DNA from: Burkholderia ambifaria
GTDB lineage: Bacteria > Pseudomonadota > Gammaproteobacteria > Burkholderiales > Burkholderiaceae
DNA: 64,000 nucleotides
NCBI RefSeq assembly: GCF_001443045.1
Contig: NZ_LKPJ01000002.1
Location: forward strand, 162,068-226,067
Direction of reading: 5' to 3'
In this document: positions 1 through 11,214 of the stretch, piece by piece
Numbering within the stretch: position 1 is the stretch's first letter
Layout: each line of letters opens with the position of its first letter
Program-made: the position numbers and the translations under genes
Notes under the pieces: model-generated
Databases searched by the model: none
Seen by the model: the letters and a program-made list of their open reading frames with translations, nothing else
What the model was told of the DNA's origin: nothing

Positions 1-83
1 CTGCGGGCCCAGTCGCCGAACGCGGCGTACCAGGCCGCGAGCGGGCCGCCGGCGTGCGTGGAAGCGGGGGAGGAGGCTGGCAT
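1..83 (-). CDS. FUSC-family efflux membrane protein, N-terminal fragment (runs off the window)
   Basis: Only the first 27 codons are inside the window. An ATG at 83 opens a frame reading MPASSPASTHAGGPLAAWYA and on to the window edge. It lies 15 bp after the TAA of the NodT-type outer-membrane lipoprotein, with a GGAG at 92-95 as ribosome site, so it is the next gene of the same operon. The PLAAWYAAFGDWAR stretch resembles, from memory, the cytoplasmic N-terminus of Burkholderia FUSC (fusaric acid resistance / AaeB-like) inner-membrane efflux proteins. The order outer-membrane factor, FUSC protein with a divergent LysR regulator matches fusaric-acid or aromatic-acid efflux operons. Too little is visible to confirm membrane segments or function. 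Confidence 0.6.
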   Translation of the reverse strand, partial: MPASSPASTHAGGPLAAWYAAFGDWAR

Positions 84-98
84 GACGGTCGCTCCGCG

Positions 99-1691
99 TT
101 ACCGTGCGGCCGGCGCGGCGGTCGCACCGGCCGTCGCGACCTGCGCGGGCCGGGCGACGGCCGCGACGGGTTTCGCACCCGATGCGGCGGTCGGCGCGGC
201 GGCACCCGCGGCGGATTCGTCGTGCGACGGATGGCCGCCCCGTCCGTCCTCGCCCGTTTCGACGCCGCCGCCGAGCGCGGCCATCAGCTGCGCGTGCGCG
301 GCGAGGCGTTCCGCGTCGATGCGGGCCGCCGTCTCCTGGGCGCGCAGCAGCTGCTGTTGTGCGACCAGCACATTCACGTAATCGGTCAGCCCGCGGCGGA
401 AGCCTTCGCGCGACAGCTGGTAACTGCGGTCGTTGGCGGCCACCGAGCGCGCGGCGTCCTTCTTCTGCGTATCGAGCGAGCGGATCCGCACGACCTGGTC
501 GGCGATGTCCTTCAGCGCACTGACGACCGTCTGGTTGTAGCGCTCGACCGCCTGGTCGTAGCCGGCGTCGGCCGCACCGAGTTGCGCGCGCAGGCGGCCG
601 CCTTCGAAGATCGGCAGCGACAGCGCGGGGCCGGCCGTCCAGCCGCCGTTCATCGCGCGCAGGAAGTCGGTGAACGGCGCGGTCACGCCGAAGCCGCCGA
701 CCGTCGCGAGCAGGTCGATGTTCGGGTAGAACGCGGCTTTCGCGACATCGATGCCGCGGGCCTGCGCATCGACCATCCAGCGGGCCGCGACGACGTCCGG
801 GCGGCGGCCGAGCAGGTCGGCCGGCAGCGCGGACGGCAGGCCGGCCGGCGCGTCGAGCGACAGGCTCGGCCGCTTGATCGTGTCGCCGGCGCCCGGGCCC
901 TTGCCCGCGAGCGCGGCGAGCTGGTGGCGCGCGAGCTGGATGGCTTCTTCGTAGCTGTCGATCTGGCGCTCGTAGTCGGGCAGCGTCGATTCGGCCTGGC
1001 TGACTTCGAGCTGTGTGCCGAGCCCGGCCTGCAGGCGCTTGTGCGCGAGATCGGCCAGTGAGCGCTGGCGTTCGAACGTTTCGTGCGCGAGGTCGAGCAG
1101 CGCGTAGTTCATCGACATGCCGACATACGCGCGCACGACGTTGACCTCGAGCTCGAGCTTCGCCGCCCGGGCGTCGGCCGCGGTCGCATGCGCGGTGTCG
1201 AGCGCACGCTCGGTCGCGTTCTTGTCCTTGCCCCACAAATCGAGGTGGTACGACAGGCCGAGGGTGCCGGTGTTGTTCCAGGTATCGGCGTTCGCGAGCG
1301 GGCCCGGACCGTAGAACACGTTGTCGGGCCAGTGCTGGCGCATCAGCGACAGGTTGCCGTTGATCTGCGGCAATTCCGCCGAACGGGCCACGCGCGCCAT
1401 CGCCTGCGCTTCGCGCACGCGGGCCTCGGCTGCCGCGAGGGTCGGGTTGCCGGCCTGGGCGTTGGCGATCCATGCGTCGAGCTGCGGATCGCGGTATGCG
1501 CGCCACCAGTCGGACGCGGGCCAGCCGGCATCGCGGTCGGCCGCGCGAATGGCAGCGCCCGCGTCGAGCGCGTTCGCTTCGATGCGGGCGGACTGCGGCT
1601 TGTTGTCGCCCATGCTCGCGCATCCGGCCATTATTAATGAGACTGCAAGAACCGCCAGTGCCAGCGTCCCTTTTGTTGCCGGAGACCGCAC
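99..1691 (-). CDS. Outer-membrane efflux lipoprotein, NodT family
   Basis: This is the outer-membrane channel of a tripartite efflux pump (TolC/OprM-type fold, two outer_membrane_efflux repeats), expected to export small molecules with the FUSC protein that follows. I place the start at a GTG at 1691, preceded by GGAGAAA. It gives a 530-residue lipoprotein with a clean signal peptide and lipobox (LIMAGC, then ASMGD). The frame is open further upstream to 1826, but that extension is not signal-like. Family hallmarks include the helical repeats and the ADLLGRRPDVVAARW and LPIFEGGRLRAQLG motifs; 530 residues is usual. The C-terminal 70 residues are an Ala/Gly/Thr-rich tail of low complexity. The substrate cannot be read from sequence; fusaric acid or hydroxybenzoates are guesses from context. 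Confidence 0.88.
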   Translation of the reverse strand: MRSPATKGTLALAVLAVSLIMAGCASMGDNKPQSARIEANALDAGAAIRAADRDAGWPASDWWRAYRDPQLDAWIANAQAGNPTLAAAEARVREAQAMARVARSAELPQINGNLSLMRQHWPDNVFYGPGPLANADTWNNTGTLGLSYHLDLWGKDKNATERALDTAHATAADARAAKLELEVNVVRAYVGMSMNYALLDLAHETFERQRSLADLAHKRLQAGLGTQLEVSQAESTLPDYERQIDSYEEAIQLARHQLAALAGKGPGAGDTIKRPSLSLDAPAGLPSALPADLLGRRPDVVAARWMVDAQARGIDVAKAAFYPNIDLLATVGGFGVTAPFTDFLRAMNGGWTAGPALSLPIFEGGRLRAQLGAADAGYDQAVERYNQTVVSALKDIADQVVRIRSLDTQKKDAARSVAANDRSYQLSREGFRRGLTDYVNVLVAQQQLLRAQETAARIDAERLAAHAQLMAALGGGVETGEDGRGGHPSHDESAAGAAAPTAASGAKPVAAVARPAQVATAGATAAPAAR

Positions 1692-1848
1692 GATTTTCTC
1701 CCTTTCGGATATAGATGAGTCGGATGCGATTATATTTTTCAGTGATTCCTGAATAAATGGACAACGGTGCAAGTCATTTTTACGAATCCTGAGATAATAT
1801 TTGTTCGCCCCTGTGCAACAATCCATCCGGATTCAAACGGGTAATGGG

Positions 1849-2790
1849 ATGGATACGTTACAAAACATGCGGGTATTCGTCCGTGTGGTCGACGCGGGGA
1901 GCTTTACCGCGGCCGCCCAGCAGATGAATTCGACGACCGCCTATGCGTCGCGCGCCGTGTCGGACCTCGAGTCGCACCTGCGCACGCGCCTCCTGAACCG
2001 GACGACACGCCGGATCGCGCTGACCGAAGCGGGCGAGCGCTACCTGCAGCGCTGCGAGCAGATCCTCGCGTACGTCGACCAGGCCGAAGCCGAAGCGGGC
2101 GATGCGCACGCGCGCCCGTCGGGCAAGCTGAAGGTCCACTGCTTCACGAGCCTCGGGCAGCACTACCTGGTGCCGGCCATCGCGCGCTATCGGCAGCGCT
2201 ATCCGGACGTACACGTCGAGCTGACGCTCGCGCAGCGGATGCCCGACCTGCTCGACGAGGGGTACGACGTCGCGATCGTCGTTGGCCGCGACCTGCCCGA
2301 TTCGGGGCTCGTGTCGCAGCGGCTTGGCGAGAGCTACAGCGTTGTGTGCGCGTCGCCGGGCTATGTCGACGCGCACGGCGTGCCGCAGACGCCCGCGGAT
2401 CTCGAGCAGCACGTCTGTCTCGGGATGGTCGCGCCGGGTTTTCACTTCGACGAGTGGTCGCTGTCGGGGCCGCGTGGCGACGAGGTGATTCCGATCACGG
2501 CGCCGCCGTTCCGCGTGAACGTCGCCGAGGCGCTCGCGGTGGCCGTGCGGGAAGGGATGGGGATCGGCGGCTTGCCGCTCTATTCGGCGATCGGCGGGCT
2601 GCGCAGCGGACACATCGTGCGCGTGATGCACGAATACCGGTCGCACGTGATGAACATCTATGCGCTGTATCCATCGCGCCAGTACCTCGACGCGAAAATT
2701 CGCACCTGGGTCGATTTCCTGCGCGACGAGTTGCCGGCCACGCTCGCAGCCGACGAAGCCGCGCTCGCGCAGTTCACGGCTGCGACATGA
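1849..2790 (+). CDS. LysR-family transcriptional regulator, divergent from the efflux operon
   Basis: A LysR-type activator or repressor of 313 residues. The N-terminal winged helix-turn-helix spans about residues 1-65 (SFTAAAQQMNSTTAYASRAV, then RLLNRTTRRIALTEAG), followed by a periplasmic-binding-protein-like effector domain. The ATG at 1849 (MDTLQNMRVFVRVV) is preferred over an in-frame Met 16 codons upstream because LysR proteins begin just before this segment. It is transcribed away from the NodT gene across an A+T-rich 157-bp gap that contains ATCCATCCGGAT, a short inverted repeat just upstream of the start. By analogy with AaeR-like regulators it probably controls the efflux operon in response to an aromatic acid; the ligand is unknown. 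Confidence 0.88.
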   Translation: MDTLQNMRVFVRVVDAGSFTAAAQQMNSTTAYASRAVSDLESHLRTRLLNRTTRRIALTEAGERYLQRCEQILAYVDQAEAEAGDAHARPSGKLKVHCFTSLGQHYLVPAIARYRQRYPDVHVELTLAQRMPDLLDEGYDVAIVVGRDLPDSGLVSQRLGESYSVVCASPGYVDAHGVPQTPADLEQHVCLGMVAPGFHFDEWSLSGPRGDEVIPITAPPFRVNVAEALAVAVREGMGIGGLPLYSAIGGLRSGHIVRVMHEYRSHVMNIYALYPSRQYLDAKIRTWVDFLRDELPATLAADEAALAQFTAAT

Positions 2791-2917
2791 CGGCGCGGCC
2801 GCGCGCAATCTGACGAGATTTGTCGTTCACGCAACATTTTTTTACCAACGGACGGCAGACAGTTTGATACTGTTGAAACATAGAGAAGATTTGGATCTGC
2901 CCACACCCGGAGTCGTA

Positions 2918-3076
2918 ATGGATACGCAACTGATGATCGGCCTTGGAATTCTGCTTGGCGCGGCCGCTGCCGCCGCGGCGACGCGCGATCTGCTGCGCGC
3001 GATGAAGGCGCGGATGAAGCCGGTGCCGGTGCGGGTGCGCGCGCCGTCGAACGGATCGCGCCGTACCGATCGCTGA
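2918..3076 (+). CDS. Small predicted membrane protein (52 aa), unknown function
   Basis: A 52-residue frame starting MDTQLMIGLGILLGAAAAAA. Residues 4-22 are a single hydrophobic, Ala/Gly-rich segment, followed by a strongly basic tail (RAMKARMKPVPVRVRAPSNG). This suggests one transmembrane anchor with the C-terminus in the cytoplasm. It sits between a LysR gene and a convergent phosphoesterase gene and has no recognisable domain. No strong Shine-Dalgarno precedes the ATG; the nearest candidate is CCCGGAG about 5 bp upstream. The codon bias fits a real gene. I do not recognise a family, and the call rests on the hydrophobic profile and codon use only. Confidence 0.5.
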   Translation: MDTQLMIGLGILLGAAAAAAATRDLLRAMKARMKPVPVRVRAPSNGSRRTDR

Positions 3077-3140
3077 TCGGACAGCTGTTCAGAACGGGGA
3101 GGGCCGCATCGCGCGGCCCGATGGCTTGCTGGCTCGGCGT

Positions 3141-3968
3141 TCAGCCGAGCTCGACCACTCTGTCCCACGCAAACGCGGGATTTTCCAGCTCACCGGTGCG
3201 CCGGTGGATATAGCCGCGCGGGTTGCACACCACGTGCGTGCCGCTGTCGGTCACGTAGTCGAATGAAGTATGCGTATGGCCGTGGATCCACAGGTCCACG
3301 GGCGGCCGCACGAGTTCCGCCATGTCCGTGACGAATCCCGCAGACGCCAGGTCTTCCGCATAACGCTCCGCCAGCGAGCGCAGGTGCGGCGCATGATGGG
3401 TGACGACGATCGTGCGGCCTGCGAACGGCGTCGCGAGCCGCGCCTCCAGCCACGCGCGGCTTTGCCGGTGCAGCGCGATCGCGTCGGCCGGCGTGAAATC
3501 CCGCTCCGGCGTCTGCGCGGCATGCAGTGCCGCGTCGTGCGGCCACGTCACCTGGATCAATCCCTTGAAATCGAGCATCACGCGCATGCCGGCCTCGATC
3601 GCGTGCGCGACGCTCGCATCGTCCGACCCGAACAGCGAGAAATCGCTCCACAGTGTCGTGCCCAGCACGCGAAAGCGCTGTGCCGGATCGACGTACACGC
3701 CGTTGTTCAGGTAATGCACGTTGTCGATCGCATGCGCGGCGTCGCGCATCGCGGTTTCGAGCGCGCCGAATTCCCCGTCGTAGTACTCGTGGTTGCCCGG
3801 CACGTAGACCACCGGCACGCCCGGATCGAACGTCTCGGCAGCCCAGCGCAGGCCTTCCGCGTGATTGTGGATGTCACCGGCCAGCACGACGAGATCCGCG
3901 TCGGCATGCGCGATCGTGTCGGGCTGGTTGCTTTCGAGATGCAGGTCGGACAGGACGCGAACTCTCAT
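3141..3968 (-). CDS. Calcineurin-like metallophosphoesterase
   Basis: A 275-residue member of the metallophosphoesterase superfamily. All metal-binding signatures are visible in order: SDLHLE near the N-terminus, GDIHNH, GNHEYYDGE, VTHHAPHLRS and GHTHTSFDY. These fit a di-metal phosphohydrolase acting on phosphomono- or diesters in the cytoplasm; there is no signal peptide. Two Met codons lie close together. I chose the second (3968) because its GGAG is 8 nt away, whereas the first has only 2 nt. It follows the FAD-linked oxidase gene on the same strand with a 24-bp gap, so it may be the last gene of that operon. The substrate is not predictable. Confidence 0.82.
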   Translation of the reverse strand: MRVRVLSDLHLESNQPDTIAHADADLVVLAGDIHNHAEGLRWAAETFDPGVPVVYVPGNHEYYDGEFGALETAMRDAAHAIDNVHYLNNGVYVDPAQRFRVLGTTLWSDFSLFGSDDASVAHAIEAGMRVMLDFKGLIQVTWPHDAALHAAQTPERDFTPADAIALHRQSRAWLEARLATPFAGRTIVVTHHAPHLRSLAERYAEDLASAGFVTDMAELVRPPVDLWIHGHTHTSFDYVTDSGTHVVCNPRGYIHRRTGELENPAFAWDRVVELG

Positions 3969-3992
3969 GGACATCGCTCCGGGGTGGGGGCT

Positions 3993-5414
3993 TCAGCGCA
4001 GGACCTTGCCGGGATTCATCAGCCCGCGCGGGTCGAGCGCGGTTTTCAGCGTGCGCATGAGCGCCGTTTCGACGGGCGACTTGTAGCGCTGCGCGTCGTC
4101 GATCTTCAACTGGCCGATCCCGTGTTCCGCGCTGATCGTGCCGTGGTGGCGGTGCACGTTGTCGTAGACGATGCGGTTGATCGGCTTCTGGAATGCCGCG
4201 AGGAACGCCTTCGGATCGCCGCCTTCGGGCGTCTGCACGTTGTAGTGCAGGTTGCCGTCGCCGAGATGGCCGAACGTGACCATCCGCGCACCCGGCGCGG
4301 CCTGCTGGATCGCCGCGTCGGTTTCGTCGATGAAGCGCGCGATCGACGAGATCGGCACCGCGATGTCGTGCTTGATGTTGAGTCCCTCGTCGGCCTGCGC
4401 GAGCGGAATGTGTTCGCGCAGGTCCCAGAACGCGCGCGATTGCGCGAGATTTTCCGCGACCACCGCGTCGACCACGAGCCCGGCCTCGAACGCCTCTTCC
4501 ATCAGCTTCTCGAACAGCGCGCGCGCATGCGTTTCGCTCTCGTTGTCCGACAGCTCGAGCAGCACCGTCTGTGCATGCGTGCGGTCGAACGGGTAGCGCA
4601 GCTGCGGATAGTGCTTGCCGACGAGCTGCATGCAGAAGTCCGACATCAGCTCGAAGCCGGTCAGCAGCGGGCCGGCCGCGCGCTGCGCGAGCGCGAGGAA
4701 GTCGAGCGCCGCGTGCGGCGACTCGAGCGCGGCCAGCGCGGTGACCTGCGCGGCCGGCAGCGGGTGCAGCTTCATCACGGCGGCCGTGATGATCCCGAGC
4801 GTGCCCTCCGCGCCGATGAACAGGTCGCGCAGGTCGTAGCCGGTATTGTCCTTGCGCAGCCCGCGCAGGCCGTCCCAGATCTCGCCCTGCGGCGTCACGA
4901 CCTCGAGCCCGAGGCACAGCTCGCGTGCGTTGCCGTAGCGCAGCACCGCGGTGCCGCCGGCGTTGGTCGACAGGTTGCCGCCGATCGTGCAGCTGCCTTC
5001 GGCGGCGAGGCTCAGCGCGAACAGCCGGCCGCCTTCGCGGGCGCGCGCCTGCACGTCGGCGAGGATCACGCCGGCTTCGACCGTGATCGTGTTGTTGTGC
5101 GGATCGAGCGCGCGCACGCGGTTCAGGCGCGCGAGGCTCAGCACGGCCTGGGCACCGCTCGCGTCGGGCGTCGCGCCGCCGGCCAGGCCCGTGTTGCCGC
5201 CCTGCGGCACGAGCGAGACGCCATGCGTGTTCGCAAGTCGCACGAGCGCGGCGACTTCCGCCGTATCGGCCGGTTTCAGCACCGCGCACGCGTTGCCCTT
5301 GTAGCGGCGGCGCCAGTCGGTCAGGAACGGTTCGGTGTCGTGCGGATCGGTCAGCACGCAGGCTGCGCCGATCGCGTCGCGGCAGGCGGATACGAAGGCG
5401 TCGGGAGAAATCAT
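3993..5414 (-). CDS. FAD-linked oxidase, GlcD / D-2-hydroxyacid dehydrogenase type
   Basis: A 473-residue flavoprotein of the FAD_binding_4 plus FAD-oxidase_C type (glycolate oxidase subunit GlcD, D-lactate and D-2-hydroxyglutarate dehydrogenases). The FAD-binding region shows LVPQGGNTGLAGGA and GSCTIGGNLSTNAGGTAVLRYG; the C-terminal part has FGHLGDGNLHYN and ISAEHGIGQLK, typical of the family. It probably oxidises a D-2-hydroxyacid to the 2-oxoacid and passes electrons to a carrier. The ATG at 5414 (MISPDAFVSACRDAIG) gives the standard N-terminus; the longer open frame upstream overlaps the DUF2069 gene. It lies 20 bp after the DUF2069 gene on the same strand, likely in one transcript with wrbA. 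D-2-hydroxyglutarate is a plausible but unproven substrate. Confidence 0.87.
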   Translation of the reverse strand: MISPDAFVSACRDAIGAACVLTDPHDTEPFLTDWRRRYKGNACAVLKPADTAEVAALVRLANTHGVSLVPQGGNTGLAGGATPDASGAQAVLSLARLNRVRALDPHNNTITVEAGVILADVQARAREGGRLFALSLAAEGSCTIGGNLSTNAGGTAVLRYGNARELCLGLEVVTPQGEIWDGLRGLRKDNTGYDLRDLFIGAEGTLGIITAAVMKLHPLPAAQVTALAALESPHAALDFLALAQRAAGPLLTGFELMSDFCMQLVGKHYPQLRYPFDRTHAQTVLLELSDNESETHARALFEKLMEEAFEAGLVVDAVVAENLAQSRAFWDLREHIPLAQADEGLNIKHDIAVPISSIARFIDETDAAIQQAAPGARMVTFGHLGDGNLHYNVQTPEGGDPKAFLAAFQKPINRIVYDNVHRHHGTISAEHGIGQLKIDDAQRYKSPVETALMRTLKTALDPRGLMNPGKVLR

Positions 5415-5434
5415 CACGTTCGGTCGCGTAAGGG

Positions 5435-7938
<2,504 letters not shown>

Positions 7939-8256
7939 TTAGAGCGGAATCTTGCCGGTGCAGATGTCCTTGAACATCACCCAATCGCCCATCAGGCTGT
8001 AGATCGGGTGCCGGAACGTGGCGGGGTGGTTCTTCTCGAAGAAGAAGTGTCCGACCCACGCGAATCCGTAGCCGCACACGACCGCTGCCGGCAGCCACAG
8101 CCAGTAGCCCGTCGCGATCGCCATCGCGACGCAGCCGATCACGCCGAGCGAGCCGATGAAATGCAGCCGCCGCGACATCAGGTTCTGGTGTTCGTTCAGG
8201 TAGTACGGATAGAAATCAGCGAAGCTGGCGAATTGCTCCGAATGCGTATGCGCCAT
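7939..8256 (-). CDS. Mpo1-like (DUF962) membrane protein
   Basis: A 105-residue membrane protein of the DUF962 family, named after yeast Mpo1, an iron-dependent dioxygenase that alpha-oxidises 2-hydroxy fatty acids. It shows the family's conserved histidines: FYPYYLNEHQNLMSRRLHFI near the N-terminus, then WVGHFFFEKNHPATFRHPIY. Two hydrophobic stretches (GSLGVIGCVAMAIATGYWLW, LPAAVVCGYGFAWVG) separate them. The conserved H/N pattern fits the proposed metal site. It is convergent with the YihY gene (18 bp apart) and divergent from the CBS protein. An enzymatic role in lipid alpha-oxidation is inferred from the family only. Confidence 0.8.
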   Translation of the reverse strand: MAHTHSEQFASFADFYPYYLNEHQNLMSRRLHFIGSLGVIGCVAMAIATGYWLWLPAAVVCGYGFAWVGHFFFEKNHPATFRHPIYSLMGDWVMFKDICTGKIPL

Positions 8257-8415
8257 GGCCGTCTCCTCGGGCCGCCGTCCATGCAGTCATTGTGCGGCGG
8301 GCGGCCCGTGTCCGCAAGCGGGGGCGGCCGCGCCGCGCGGGGCCTGCGCTTTCCTTTTGGCAGGCTTTCCGATAGGATCGAAAGAGATTTTGCATTCAAG
8401 CACGAGGGGACTACG

Positions 8416-8877
8416 ATGCGCGTCAGCGATATTCTGAAAGTGAAGGGCAACACGCTGTTTACGGTGACGCCCGATAAGCCGCTGCGCGAAGCGGTCGATA
8501 CGATGGCCGAACACGATATCGGTTCGCTCGTCGTGATGGAGTACGGCGATCTCGTCGGGATGCTGACGTTTCGCGAGATCATCCTGCGCCTGCATGTCAA
8601 CGGCGGCGCGATCGGCGACGTGCAGGTGCGCAAGGTGATGGACGAGCCGCTCACGTGCACGCCGGAAACCGACGTCAACGAAGTGCGTCGGATGATGCTC
8701 GAGCGCCATGCGCGCTACATGCCGGTGCTCGACAAGAAGGTGCTGATGGGCGTCATCTCGTTCTACGACGTCGCGAAGACGGTCGTCGAGGCGCAGAGCT
8801 TCGAGAACCGGATGCTGAAGGCGTACATCCGCGACTGGCCGGAATCCGAATCGGAAGCCGAAGCGCACAAGTCGTGA
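8416..8877 (+). CDS. CBS-domain pair protein
   Basis: A 153-residue stand-alone Bateman module made of two CBS domains (about residues 8-60 and 72-128). Visible features are VTPDKPLREAVDTMAEHDIG with SLVVMEYGDLVGMLTFREII, and CTPETDVNEVRRMMLERHAR with YMPVLDKKVLMGVISFYDVA. Such proteins bind adenine nucleotides and act as energy or redox sensors. The start is ATG 8416, after GAGGGGA. The C-terminus is short and acidic (ESESEAEAHK). Its partner is unknown; it stands alone between a divergent Mpo1-like gene and the MFS-acyltransferase gene 139 bp downstream. Confidence 0.88.
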   Translation: MRVSDILKVKGNTLFTVTPDKPLREAVDTMAEHDIGSLVVMEYGDLVGMLTFREIILRLHVNGGAIGDVQVRKVMDEPLTCTPETDVNEVRRMMLERHARYMPVLDKKVLMGVISFYDVAKTVVEAQSFENRMLKAYIRDWPESESEAEAHKS

Positions 8878-9016
8878 AACACGTCGCGCCCGGTGCCATG
8901 ACGCGCGGGCGCTGCCATTCGGCGCACGGCGGCGCAGGTTCAGCCTGCGCCGCCGTTTTTTCGACAACAACACAAGGCCCGCGCAGCTTCGCCCAGACGA
9001 TGCGCGCGTATTCCGC

Positions 9017-10951
9017 ATGAGCGATCACACGCAAGTCTCTTCCGCGTCGCGCGGCGAACGACGCGCCCACGCGTCGCAGTTCGAGCTGTTGCGTCAGCGT
9101 CGTTTCGCGCCGTTCTTCACGACCCAGTTCCTGGGTGCGCTGAACGACAACGTGTTCAAGATCGGTTTCACGTCGCTCGTCACCTATCACACCGCGCGCT
9201 TCTCCGGCGTCGATGCGAAGACGGCCGCGTTCCTGATTTCCGCGATCTTCATCTTGCCGTTCGTGCTGTTCTCGGCCACGTCCGGCCAGATCGCCGACAA
9301 ATATGACAAGGCGACGCTCACGCGCTTCGTGAAGACCTTCGAGATCGCGCTGATGCTGGTCGGCGCGGCCGGTTTCGTCACGCACAGCGCGACGCTGCTG
9401 TATTTGTGCACGTTCATGATGGGGATGCATTCGACGCTGTTTGGCCCCGTCAAGTATTCGTACCTGCCGCAGCACCTCGGCGACCATGAGCTGGTGGGCG
9501 GCAACGGCCTCGTCGAGATGGGCACGTTCATCGCGATCCTGATCGGGACGATCATCGGCGGCGCGGCCGCGGGCATCGAAGGCAGCGGCGAGCGCGTGCT
9601 CGCCGTCAGCGTCGTCGTCATCGCGCTCGCGGGGCGGCTCGTCGCGCAGCGTGTGCCGCCAACGCCGGCGCCGCAGCCCGATCTCGTGATCAACTGGAAC
9701 CCGTTCAGCGAGACGTGGCGCAACCTCGGGCTCGCGCGGCAGAACCGCACCGTGTTCCTGAGCCTGCTCGGCATCTCGTGGCTGTGGTTCGTCGGCGCGA
9801 CGTTCCTCACGTCGTTTTTCAATTTCGCGAAGGACGTGCTGTCCGCGAGCCCCGACGTCGTCACGGTCCTGCTCGCGACGTTCTCGGTCGGCATCGGCCT
9901 CGGCTCGCTGCTGTGCGAGCGGCTGTCGCAGCGGCGCGTCGAGATCGGCCTCGTGCCGCTCGGCTCGATCGGCATCAGCGTGTTCGCGATCGAGCTGTAT
10001 TTCGCGAGCCGCTCGCTGCCGTCGCCCGGACATCTGCTGTCGGTCGGCGAGTTCCTGGCCGGCGCGCGCCACTGGCGCATCCTGGCCGACCTGTTCCTGC
10101 TCGCGATGTTCGGCGGTTTCTACAGCGTGCCGCTGTATGCGCTGATCCAGAGCCGCAGCGCGCCGACCCACCGTGCGCGGATCATCGCCGCGAACAACAT
10201 CCTGAACGCGCTGTTCATGATCCTGTCGGCGCTGATGGCGATGGGGCTGACCAAGGCCGGCGTCGACATTCCGGGCCTGTTCCTCGTCACCGCGCTGCTG
10301 AACGTCGTCGTCGCGACGTACATCTACCTGCTCGTTCCCGAGTTCCTGCTGCGCTTCGTCGCGTGGGTGCTCGTGCACACGTTCTACCGGATTCGCCTCG
10401 TGCATGCGGAGCGGATCCCGGAAGAGGGCGCGGCCGTGCTCGTGTGCAACCACGTGAGCTACGTCGATGCGCTCGTGCTGGCTGCCGCGAGCCCGCGACC
10501 GATCCGGTTCGTGATGGATCACCGGATCTTCAAGACGCGCTTTGCGAGCTGGGTGTTCCGGCATGCGAAAGCGATCCCGATTGCGCCACGCCACGAGGAT
10601 CCCGACATGCTCGCGCGTGCGTACGACGCGTGCGAGGCCGCGCTGAAGGACGGCGAACTCGTGTGCATTTTCCCCGAGGGCAAGCTGACCAAGACGGGCG
10701 ACATCAACACGTTCCACCACGGCATCACCGAGATCCTGGGCCGCACGCCGGCGCCCGTGATTCCGATGGCGCTGCGCGGGCTGTGGGGCAGCTATTTCTC
10801 CCGTCATGCCGATGCGCGGATGCCGCGGCCCATCAAGCGCGGCGTGATGAGCCGGCTGACGCTCGCGGTCGGCGAGCCGATGCCGGCATCGGTTGCGACA
10901 CCCGAGGCGTTGCAGGCCGCAGTGACCGAACTGCGCGGCGCGCGCAAATAA
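9017..10951 (+). CDS. MFS transporter fused to a lysophospholipid acyltransferase (LplT-PlsC type)
   Basis: A 644-residue two-domain protein. Residues 1-440 form a 12-helix major-facilitator domain of the LplT (lysophospholipid flippase) type, starting QFLGALNDNVFKIGFTSLVT. Residues 445-640 form a PlsC-type acyltransferase with the catalytic H-x4-D box NHVSYVD and the substrate motif FPEGKLTKTGDIN. Together they suggest import and reacylation of lysophospholipids, or 1-acylglycerol-3-phosphate acylation, at the inner membrane. In E. coli, LplT and Aas are separate and Aas also carries an acyl-ACP synthetase domain; that domain is missing here. The ATG at 9017 has only a weak ribosome site. 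It stands upstream of aroC with a 263-bp gap. Confidence 0.85.
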   Translation: MSDHTQVSSASRGERRAHASQFELLRQRRFAPFFTTQFLGALNDNVFKIGFTSLVTYHTARFSGVDAKTAAFLISAIFILPFVLFSATSGQIADKYDKATLTRFVKTFEIALMLVGAAGFVTHSATLLYLCTFMMGMHSTLFGPVKYSYLPQHLGDHELVGGNGLVEMGTFIAILIGTIIGGAAAGIEGSGERVLAVSVVVIALAGRLVAQRVPPTPAPQPDLVINWNPFSETWRNLGLARQNRTVFLSLLGISWLWFVGATFLTSFFNFAKDVLSASPDVVTVLLATFSVGIGLGSLLCERLSQRRVEIGLVPLGSIGISVFAIELYFASRSLPSPGHLLSVGEFLAGARHWRILADLFLLAMFGGFYSVPLYALIQSRSAPTHRARIIAANNILNALFMILSALMAMGLTKAGVDIPGLFLVTALLNVVVATYIYLLVPEFLLRFVAWVLVHTFYRIRLVHAERIPEEGAAVLVCNHVSYVDALVLAAASPRPIRFVMDHRIFKTRFASWVFRHAKAIPIAPRHEDPDMLARAYDACEAALKDGELVCIFPEGKLTKTGDINTFHHGITEILGRTPAPVIPMALRGLWGSYFSRHADARMPRPIKRGVMSRLTLAVGEPMPASVATPEALQAAVTELRGARK

Positions 10952-11214
10952 GCGGGGCGAGCCCGACGGCATCGTGCCGCGGCTTTGATGGCCGCCGCGA
11001 ACCGGCCTGTTCGGCCGAACGGCGCGGGTGACGACCGCCGCGCCGGGCCGCATTCCTCGCCGGCCCGTGTGGTCTGAACGGTTCACACGGCCCGCGGCCC
11101 CCGGACGGCTGGCATAATAGCGGTTTACCCCTTTTTCTCGACCGGCAAACGATCGGCCTGCCTGCGGCCCCGGCAGCGCATCGGTTTGCCCATTTCTATT
11201 TGGGCGGTTCCATC

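Noticed and set aside
8753-11086. About 780-codon minus-strand open frame opposite the MFS-acyltransferase gene
   Set aside because: Composition of a shadow frame; the plus-strand protein has full transporter and acyltransferase motifs.
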